Shown piece by piece: positions 58,417-64,000 of a stretch of DNA of 64,000 bases. Position 1 is the first letter of the stretch, and each line of letters starts with the position of its first letter. Position numbers and translations under genes: made by a program. The stretch is from Variovorax sp. OV700 (GTDB lineage: Bacteria; Pseudomonadota; Gammaproteobacteria; Burkholderiales; Burkholderiaceae_C): the NCBI RefSeq assembly GCF_900099805.1, contig NZ_FNDR01000003.1:372001-436000 (forward strand), read 5' to 3'. Below the pieces are notes generated by a model. The model did no database searches. It saw nothing but the letters and a program-made list of their open reading frames with translations, and was not told where the DNA came from.

Positions 58417-59304
58417 TCAGATGCCGAGCCAGGTCATCAGGGCTGTCTCGGCTTCGGGGGAGGGTGCGACAAAGCCAGTGTAGGTCGATGTGGCGAGCGC
58501 GCGCTTGCCGGCATCGCTTTGTGCCAGCCCCAGCAGGGCTTCGCGCGCGGCGCTTGCCGTGGCGGCGTCGAGCTTGCGCGACGCCACCCATTGCTTGATG
58601 GGAACCGGGCGCGACTCCGCGCACACGTTGCCGCCGCCATCTTTCCAGGTCTTGACCACGCCCGATGCCGCGGTGGCGCCATAGGCCGCGAAGCCGTTCT
58701 GCACGTAGAACGGAACCGCGTCCTGGTAGCGGGTATTGGTGAGCTTGAGCGCGGCGGGCTGCAGGCCGTGCTCGCGCAGCATGGCGCGCGTGATCACCGA
58801 GGTGATCGAGTCGGCGTCGGGCATCACCAGTCCCTTGCCCGCAATGCCCTTCCAATCGGCGATGGGCTGCGGCTCCTTGCACAGCAGCGACACCTTGTAT
58901 GCGGTGAAGCCGCTGGTCCAGGCCAGTGCCTGGTAGCGGCCGCTCTTGACCGCTTCGAGCGCCACGTGGGCCGGGTGGATGAACGCGATGTCGACCTGCT
59001 GTTCCTTCAGGGCTTCTCGCGCACCGTTGTACGTAATGAACACCTTGATGGTCACGGGCTGCTTCAGTGCCTTGCTCAGCACCTCGGCAATGGGCTCGAA
59101 GCGCGGCGCGATCTGGCTCTCGGTGACCTGGTAGCTCACGCCTTCCGTCACGCCGATGACCAGCGCGTGCACCGGTGCGCCCGCGGCCAGCAGCAGCGCC
59201 GCCGCAGGGACGGCAAGGCCAAGCGAGCGCGGCTTGCGGGTGCGGCGCGCGCTGGCGGCGCACCCATCGAGGTTGTCGAAGCGGGGTGGGGCTGGGATGT
59301 ACAT
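58417..59304 (-). CDS. PhnD-like periplasmic substrate-binding protein
   Basis: About 295 residues from the ATG at 59304; ATG 59325 and GTG 59352 are alternatives. A late signal peptide (core LGLAVPAAALLLAAGAP, cutting after VHA) precedes a phosphate/phosphonate-type binding domain (IGVTEGVSY, FEPIAEVLSKAL, AREALKEQQVDIAFIHPAHV, DADSITSVITRAML). PhnD-type proteins bind phosphonates or other anions. No ABC permease or ATPase lies next to it, so it is an orphan here and its ligand is unknown. The N-terminal extension before the signal core is unusually long and basic. Confidence 0.83.
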   Translation of the reverse strand: MYIPAPPRFDNLDGCAASARRTRKPRSLGLAVPAAALLLAAGAPVHALVIGVTEGVSYQVTESQIAPRFEPIAEVLSKALKQPVTIKVFITYNGAREALKEQQVDIAFIHPAHVALEAVKSGRYQALAWTSGFTAYKVSLLCKEPQPIADWKGIAGKGLVMPDADSITSVITRAMLREHGLQPAALKLTNTRYQDAVPFYVQNGFAAYGATAASGVVKTWKDGGGNVCAESRPVPIKQWVASRKLDAATASAAREALLGLAQSDAGKRALATSTYTGFVAPSPEAETALMTWLGI

Positions 59305-59400
59305 CGAAAGATCATAGGGGGCCATGGCGCGGCCGCCGATGATCGCAAGCACCTATGCGCACTGCTCCCCGCGCATGGCAGGGGCCGCGCCGCCAGAGAT

Positions 59401-60240
59401 TCAGAACCTTGCCTTGACGAAGGCCGACGGCCCGTTCAGTTTGACCTTGACGCGGGTTTCCGCCGTACTGGTTTCGCGCGCCATGTCGATGTGGGTGGCG
59501 CCATAGGCCAGCACCAGGCCGACGTTCTTTACCGGAAACCACTCCACGCCGGCAGAGGCGTTGTAGATGCTGCCGTGAAAGCGGCCGCCTCCCTTGCGCA
59601 CGCCGGAGAAGTCGGCAAAAAGACGCAGGTCGGGACTGATGGCATGCCGCACGCCGACCTCGAGCAATGGCGCAACGGCGTTGTCGCTCGAGTCTTCGTT
59701 CAATGTGCGGATCCGTCCGTTCACCGCGACGTTGGCATTGGTGCCGACGTCGATGCTGTAGTAGGCCGCGCCCGCACCCAGGCCGAACACCGTGTTGCCC
59801 GAGCCGAGCCACCACTTGTACGAGAGCTTCGCGAAGTCGAGCTTCACGTTGAGGTTGGCATTGCCCACCGCGCTGACCGTGCCGAAGCCGCCGAAGGACT
59901 CGTTGCCCCCGGCCTGGCCGAAGTAGTCGCGCTTGTAGCGGTAGTAGTCGAACGAGAGGCCGTGGCTGTCGCCGATCAGCAGGTCGGCCGTGACGCGCGG
60001 CATGGTCACGCGGCCGGGTTCGAGGTCGCGCGTGCGAAGCGCACCATACGGCGAGCTGACCGACGCATTGAATTTGGGATCGGCGCTGAAGGCCCCCACC
60101 GAGAAGCTGAAACGGTCGAGCGCAGGCGACGGTTCGGCCAAGGCCAATGCGGGAGCAAAGAGAAACCCGACACCGGCCAGTGTGCCCAGCTTCGTCAACC
60201 GTACGGGGCTGGCGAGCGGGCGGGAGCGGAGCAACAGCAT
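59401..60240 (-). CDS. Outer-membrane beta-barrel protein of unknown function
   Basis: A 279-residue protein with an ATG at 60240 behind AAGGA. Signal peptide about residues 1-36 (core LAGVGFLFAPALA, cutting after ALA). The rest alternates polar and hydrophobic residues, as in an OmpW/OmpA-like barrel (FGLGAGAAYYSIDVGT, LFADFSGVRKGGG, VGLVLAYGATHIDMA) and ends in a terminal Phe (FVKARF), the usual outer-membrane sorting signal. No precise family assigned. The 222 bases upstream, up to the next gene, hold no gene I recognise. Confidence 0.75.
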   Translation of the reverse strand: MLLLRSRPLASPVRLTKLGTLAGVGFLFAPALALAEPSPALDRFSFSVGAFSADPKFNASVSSPYGALRTRDLEPGRVTMPRVTADLLIGDSHGLSFDYYRYKRDYFGQAGGNESFGGFGTVSAVGNANLNVKLDFAKLSYKWWLGSGNTVFGLGAGAAYYSIDVGTNANVAVNGRIRTLNEDSSDNAVAPLLEVGVRHAISPDLRLFADFSGVRKGGGRFHGSIYNASAGVEWFPVKNVGLVLAYGATHIDMARETSTAETRVKVKLNGPSAFVKARF

Positions 60241-60462
60241 GAGGAGGTCCTTGTGTGAGAGGAGAGGACAAAAAAAGCCTCGGGCTCGCCACGCAATTTT
60301 TATGCGCGCAGGGCTTCCGGGCAGCTGCTCCCTTTTGATGATCGCCACGTTAATGGTGCGTCTGCAAAACGCCCATGCGCCGAATGCCGCTCGAACATGT
60401 AGGACGGCGTCGACGCTGGCGTCCACATGCCTGAAAAAGTACTAGAGAGTTAAGCTTTGAGC

Positions 60463-61116
60463 ATGCGCAAACATCTTTCCGCGACAACAGGTCCGCAGCG
60501 TCTTCTCTATGCGGGTGTGGCGGGCATCGCCGTCGCGGCAATCGCTTGGCCGCTCGACGGTATGGCACGCGGACTGGCGGGCTGGTGCACCAACTGCGTG
60601 GTGTTCCTCGTGCTCACATGGTGGCTGGCCGATACTTTCGATGCACAACAAACCCGCAAGCGCGCACAGTCGCTCGATCAACCCAATGTGGTGATATTGG
60701 TGTCGATGCTGGTGGTCATTGGTGCGAGTGTGGTGGCCATTGCGATGCTGCTTCAGCAGGTCAAGCTGATGAGCGGGCCGGTGCGCGCAGGGCATATCGC
60801 GCTGGGGCTCGTGGCGCTGGTGGGCTCGTGGCTCATGATGCACACGATCTACGCCTTTCACTATGCGCATCGCTACTACATCGACCAGCGGGACGGCTCG
60901 CCCGACGGCGGACTGGATTTTCCGGGCAGGCAGGACCCGGACTATTTCGATTTTCTCTACTACGCCTACGTCGTCGGCATGACCACGCAGGTGTCCGACG
61001 TGCAGGCCACGTCGCGGGAAATGCGCCGCATCACGCTGGTGCACAGCGTGCTGGCCTTCGCCTTCAACATGCTGGTGCTCGCGCTGTCCGTCAACGTGGT
61101 CGCGGGGGCGATGTAG
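60463..61116 (+). CDS. DUF1345 membrane protein
   Basis: A 217-residue protein with about five membrane helices (14-38, 45-62, 80-102, 112-135 and 195-215). The family block DYFDFLYYAYVVGMTTQVSDV lies before the last helix, along with HTIYAFHYAHRYY. Function unknown for the family. I prefer the ATG at 60463 over the TTG at 60457. The 3' end overlaps the convergent DMT transporter gene by 26 bases. Confidence 0.88.
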   Translation: MRKHLSATTGPQRLLYAGVAGIAVAAIAWPLDGMARGLAGWCTNCVVFLVLTWWLADTFDAQQTRKRAQSLDQPNVVILVSMLVVIGASVVAIAMLLQQVKLMSGPVRAGHIALGLVALVGSWLMMHTIYAFHYAHRYYIDQRDGSPDGGLDFPGRQDPDYFDFLYYAYVVGMTTQVSDVQATSREMRRITLVHSVLAFAFNMLVLALSVNVVAGAM

Positions 61117-62062
61117 CCGCCGGCGAGCCCGCGCCCGGCCACAGCTTCACGAGGCCGGTGGACAGGGCCACACCGCAGACGATGACGGCCGCGCAGATCA
61201 GCATCCATTGGGTGATGTTCTCGCCAAGGAACACCGCACCATAGAACACCGCGAACACCGGCACCAGGAAAGTCACCGTGAGCGCGCGCGCCGGACCCGC
61301 ATTGGCGATGAGCCGGAAGAACAGGATGTATGCGAGGCCGGTGCACGCCACGCCCAGCGCAAGCAAGGCCAGCCATGCGCGCAGGCTGGGCATCTGCGTG
61401 GGCCAGAACCACAGCGCGGGCAGCGCGAGGAACAGCGTGGCGCCGATCTGGCTGCCGGTGGCGGTGGCCAATGCGGGCACGCCGCCCAGGTAGCGCCGCG
61501 TGGCGCTGGCCGCCACGCCGTAGCTCGCGCAGGCGCCCAGGCAGGCCAGCACGGCCCACAGCGCGGCGTTGCCGCCCGCATCGGCGTGCAGGCCCGCGCT
61601 GCGGCTTGCCAGCATGGCCACGCCCGCAAAGCCGATGACGAGGCCGACGATGCGCGAGCCGTCGGGCCGGTCGCGAAACCAGGCCCATGCCACCAGCGCG
61701 CCGAACATCGGCACCGTGGCGTTGATCACCGCCGCCAGGCCGCTGTTGATGGTCAGGAGCGCGAAGCAGAAGAGCGCGAAGGGTATGCCGGAGTTCAGCA
61801 CGCCGATCGCCATCGATGCCTTCCAGTGCTGCCCCAGCGCCGGGCCGTGGCCGCGCAGGAACAAGAGCGGCAGCAAGAACAACGTGGCCACTGCCACGCG
61901 CACCGCGGCCGCCGGCAAGGCACCGAACTCGGCTGCGCCGATGCGCATGAAAAGAAAGGACGCGCCCCACAGCGCGCCCAGCAGCACGAGGTCTAGCAGC
62001 CACGCTTTGGGCTTGGTCGAAGGCGTGGTGGCGGGAGTGTTGTCTTTTGTTGTCGTGCTCAT
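61091..62062 (-). CDS. DMT-superfamily (EamA) transporter
   Basis: A 323-residue protein of ten membrane helices arranged as two EamA repeats (WGASFLFMRIGAAEFGALP, then in the second half YILFFRLIANAGPARALTVTFLVPVF and FLGENITQW). RhaT/YdcZ-type members export amino acids or other metabolites; substrate not evident. A short Thr/Pro-rich N-terminus precedes the first helix. It overlaps the convergent DUF1345 gene. Confidence 0.9.
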   Translation of the reverse strand: MSTTTKDNTPATTPSTKPKAWLLDLVLLGALWGASFLFMRIGAAEFGALPAAAVRVAVATLFLLPLLFLRGHGPALGQHWKASMAIGVLNSGIPFALFCFALLTINSGLAAVINATVPMFGALVAWAWFRDRPDGSRIVGLVIGFAGVAMLASRSAGLHADAGGNAALWAVLACLGACASYGVAASATRRYLGGVPALATATGSQIGATLFLALPALWFWPTQMPSLRAWLALLALGVACTGLAYILFFRLIANAGPARALTVTFLVPVFAVFYGAVFLGENITQWMLICAAVIVCGVALSTGLVKLWPGAGSPAATSPPRPR

Positions 62063-62098
62063 ACGTTCTCGATGGTGCGCGTCGCCTTGGAAGCGGCT

Positions 62099-62593
62099 TT
62101 ACTTCGATTCCAGCTCAAGAAGCGCGGTCTTGCGATGAAGCCCGCCAGCGTAACCGGTCAGCGACCCGTCGGCGCCCAGCACGCGGTGGCAGGGCACGAT
62201 CACGCTGATCGGGTTGCGCCCCACTGCCGCGCCCACCGCGCGCACCGCGGCCGGATTGCCCAGGTTGGCGCTCAGCGCACCATAGGTCATGGTCTTGCCC
62301 GCGGGAATGGCGAGCAGCGCCTGCCACACGCTCTGCTGGAACGCGGTGCCGTGCGAAAGGTCGAGCTTCACGTCGAAGGTGTCGCGCTTGCCGGCGAAAT
62401 AATCGCGCAGCTGTGCACCGGCTTCGACAAGCGCGGGATGGTCGTCCCGCGTCTGCCAGCCGGTGGTGTCGGGCCAGTGGCGTTGCTGGTCGAACCAGAT
62501 GCCCGCCAGGCCTTCTTCGGTGGCCGCCATCGTGATGCCGCCGAGCGGCGTTTCGATGTGCGATGTGTAGATGACTTTGCTCTTGAACTTCAT
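62099..62593 (-). CDS. ogt: Methylated-DNA-protein-cysteine methyltransferase
   Basis: A 164-residue O6-alkylguanine-DNA alkyltransferase. The active-site motif is IVPCHRVLG, whose Cys accepts the alkyl group. The HTH-like recognition helix precedes it (AVRAVGAAVGRNPIS), and GYAGGLHRKTALLELE is the family's C-terminal block. It starts six bases after the Ada/AlkA gene's stop on the same strand, so the two form an alkylation-repair operon. Confidence 0.94.
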   Translation of the reverse strand: MKFKSKVIYTSHIETPLGGITMAATEEGLAGIWFDQQRHWPDTTGWQTRDDHPALVEAGAQLRDYFAGKRDTFDVKLDLSHGTAFQQSVWQALLAIPAGKTMTYGALSANLGNPAAVRAVGAAVGRNPISVIVPCHRVLGADGSLTGYAGGLHRKTALLELESK

Positions 62594-62599
62594 GACATT

Positions 62600-64000
62600 T
62601 CAGGTTGTGAGGCCTGCCGTTGTGAGGTTGTTGAAAGATGGCTCGGCGGTGGACGACGCCGCGGCCGCGGTGGGCGACGGCGCATGCCAGGCACGCAGCA
62701 CCGCATAGCCGCGCCACGGCCGCCATGCCTGCGATGCCTCGCTGGCAGCGCGCGCGGTGGTCACGCCCAACGCCTTCTGCAGCGCGACGTCGCCCGCGGG
62801 AAACGCATCGGGCCAGCGCAGCGCGCGCATCGCGATGTATTGCGCCGTCCAGGCGCCGATGCCGGGGAGTTCCTGCAGCGCCGCGATGGTCGATGGCACG
62901 TCGGCACCCGCATGCAGCGCCAGCTTGCCGGCAGCGACTTCGCGGGCAATGGCCTGCAGTGCGGCCTGCCGCTGCCGCACGATGCCGAGCTGCCCGAGTG
63001 CATCGCCGCTTGCCGCGGCGACTGCGGCGGGCGTGGGGAACAAGCGGTCCAGGCCTTCGATGGGCGTGGCCATGGGCTCGCCGAATGCCTCGACCAGCCG
63101 CGAGCCCAGCGTGCGCGCCGCGGCCACCGTGATCTGCTGGCCCAGCACTGCGCGCACCGCAAGCTCGAAGCCGTCGACCGTGCCCGGCACGCGCAGCCCG
63201 TCGCCGTGCGGAAAGGCCTCGTGCAGCGCGGCGTTGATGGCCATCGGCTCGGCATCGAGATCGAGCATTGCGCGTGCGCGGCTGATCACGATCGGCAGCA
63301 CCGCAGCGAGAGAATCGCTCACCGAGAGCAGCATCTGCTCGCGCTCCATGTCGAAGCGCAGTTGCAGCCAGCCGGCATGCGTTTGCCCGCCTTGCTGCAC
63401 GCGCAGCGTCCGGGCCAGGCGAACATAAGTCGGCGTGCTGCCCTTGACAGGCGCCTTGCCGTCGGCCGTGCTTGCGACCTCGACACCGCGCAGCGCGCGC
63501 CGTGCAAAGAAGCCGAGCATTGCGTCCGTGTCGTAAGGCGGACGAAAGCCCAGGCGCACTTCAATCGCCTTGCCTTCGCCGCCCTCGGCACCGCCGGCGC
63601 GCCGCAGCGCACTGGGGTTGAGGCCGTAATGCTCCACGAAGGCCGCATTGAAGCGACGCACGCTCGCAAAGCCGCTGGCCAGTGCGACCTGCGTCATCGG
63701 CAGCCGGGTGTCGGCAATCAGCTGCTTGGCGGCCAGCAGGCGCCGCGTTTGCAGATACTGCAACGGGGACACGCCGAACTGCGCCTCGAAGATGCGCCTG
63801 AGGTGGCGGTCGCTCACGCCGAGCCGCGCCGCGATCTGCGCCGCGCCGGGGCCTTCTTCGGCCCATGCATCGGGTTCGTCGATGAGCCGCGCGGCCTGCA
63901 ATGCGAGGATGCGCGAGGCGTCTTCGGTCGACCAGCTGGCGGCACGCGGCGCGAGTTCGGGCCGGCAGCGCAGGCAGGGGCGAAAGCCCTCGGCCTCGGC
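62600..64000 (-). CDS. Ada/AlkA fusion: alkylation-response regulator and DNA-3-methyladenine glycosylase, 5' end missing
   Basis: Open to the right edge; 466 residues visible. The first ones (FRPCLRCRPE) are the second half of the Ada zinc/methyl-phosphotriester domain. An AraC-type HTH follows (AARLGVSDRHLRRIFEAQFG, MTQVALASGFASVRRFNAAF). From about residue 145 on lies an AlkA glycosylase: an N-terminal AlkA domain (RPPYDTDAMLGFFARRAL), then a helix-hairpin-helix and catalytic region (LPGIGAWTAQYIAMRALRWPDAFPAGD, with the catalytic Asp in the last block). The protein would sense methylation, switch on the operon and excise 3-methyladenine. A TTG at 63901 is internal, not the start. Confidence 0.92.
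   Translation of the reverse strand, partial: AEAEGFRPCLRCRPELAPRAASWSTEDASRILALQAARLIDEPDAWAEEGPGAAQIAARLGVSDRHLRRIFEAQFGVSPLQYLQTRRLLAAKQLIADTRLPMTQVALASGFASVRRFNAAFVEHYGLNPSALRRAGGAEGGEGKAIEVRLGFRPPYDTDAMLGFFARRALRGVEVASTADGKAPVKGSTPTYVRLARTLRVQQGGQTHAGWLQLRFDMEREQMLLSVSDSLAAVLPIVISRARAMLDLDAEPMAINAALHEAFPHGDGLRVPGTVDGFELAVRAVLGQQITVAAARTLGSRLVEAFGEPMATPIEGLDRLFPTPAAVAAASGDALGQLGIVRQRQAALQAIAREVAAGKLALHAGADVPSTIAALQELPGIGAWTAQYIAMRALRWPDAFPAGDVALQKALGVTTARAASEASQAWRPWRGYAVLRAWHAPSPTAAAASSTAEPSFNNLTTAGLTT

Overview
The window looks like chromosomal DNA of a high-GC betaproteobacterium of the family Comamonadaceae, most like Variovorax. This is inferred from the GC-rich coding style, the housekeeping gene families at the edges, and a lipopeptide siderophore cluster of the layout known from that family. 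I recognised no tRNA, rRNA, CRISPR array, insertion sequence or prophage.

Bases 1-11292 form a cell-surface adhesin locus. It holds two trimeric autotransporter adhesins (the first cut by the left edge). Each is followed directly by a small OmpA/SmpA-type lipoprotein of the kind that anchors such adhesins to peptidoglycan. Between the two units lies a three-gene set: an OmpR-type response regulator, a secreted LysM-FecR protein and a CHASE2 sensor kinase. Bases 11434-19983 are mixed: a GlsB-type membrane protein, a small secreted protein, an L,D-transpeptidase-like protein, an M20 deacylase, a TonB-dependent receptor behind a Fur-box-like site, a RidA protein paired with a DSD1/D-threonine-aldolase-like PLP enzyme, a SYLF lipoprotein and a ParB-like protein.

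Bases 20151-57510 are the core: a complete iron-regulated lipopeptide siderophore system. The forward operon runs ECF sigma factor, stand-alone DUF4880 protein, MbtH, type II thioesterase, phosphopantetheinyl transferase, then five translationally coupled megasynthases: FAAL-PCP-C-A-PCP; KS-AT-KR-ACP; C-A-PCP; C-A-PCP-E-C-A-PCP; C-A-PCP-TE. The reverse-strand genes are a FhuF-like ferric reductase, a hydroxyornithine formyltransferase, an IucB-type N-acyltransferase, an ornithine N5-monooxygenase and a TonB siderophore receptor. A PvdE-type exporter, a second DUF4880 mini-protein and, convergent to it, a second ECF sigma factor with a third DUF4880 mini-protein close the locus. Binding-pocket residues read by eye suggest fatty acyl - Thr-like - malonate-derived ketide - Ser - D-(hydroxyornithine-like) - Thr - Thr-like. 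Fur-box-like palindromes lie outside both sigma genes. This suggests iron starvation derepresses the sigma factors, which then switch on the biosynthesis, export and uptake genes.

Bases 57662-64000 are ordinary accessory and housekeeping genes: a glutathione S-transferase, a PhnD-like binding protein, an outer-membrane protein, a DUF1345 membrane protein, a DMT exporter, an O6-alkylguanine methyltransferase and an Ada/AlkA fusion that runs off the right edge.

The most notable points are: three stand-alone DUF4880 (truncated FecR) proteins beside two ECF sigma factors; a nearly identical adenylation subdomain shared by the first and last amino-acid modules; a mismatch between two acyltransferases and only one hydroxyornithine-like adenylation domain; and the duplicated adhesin/anchor pairs around a dedicated two-component system.
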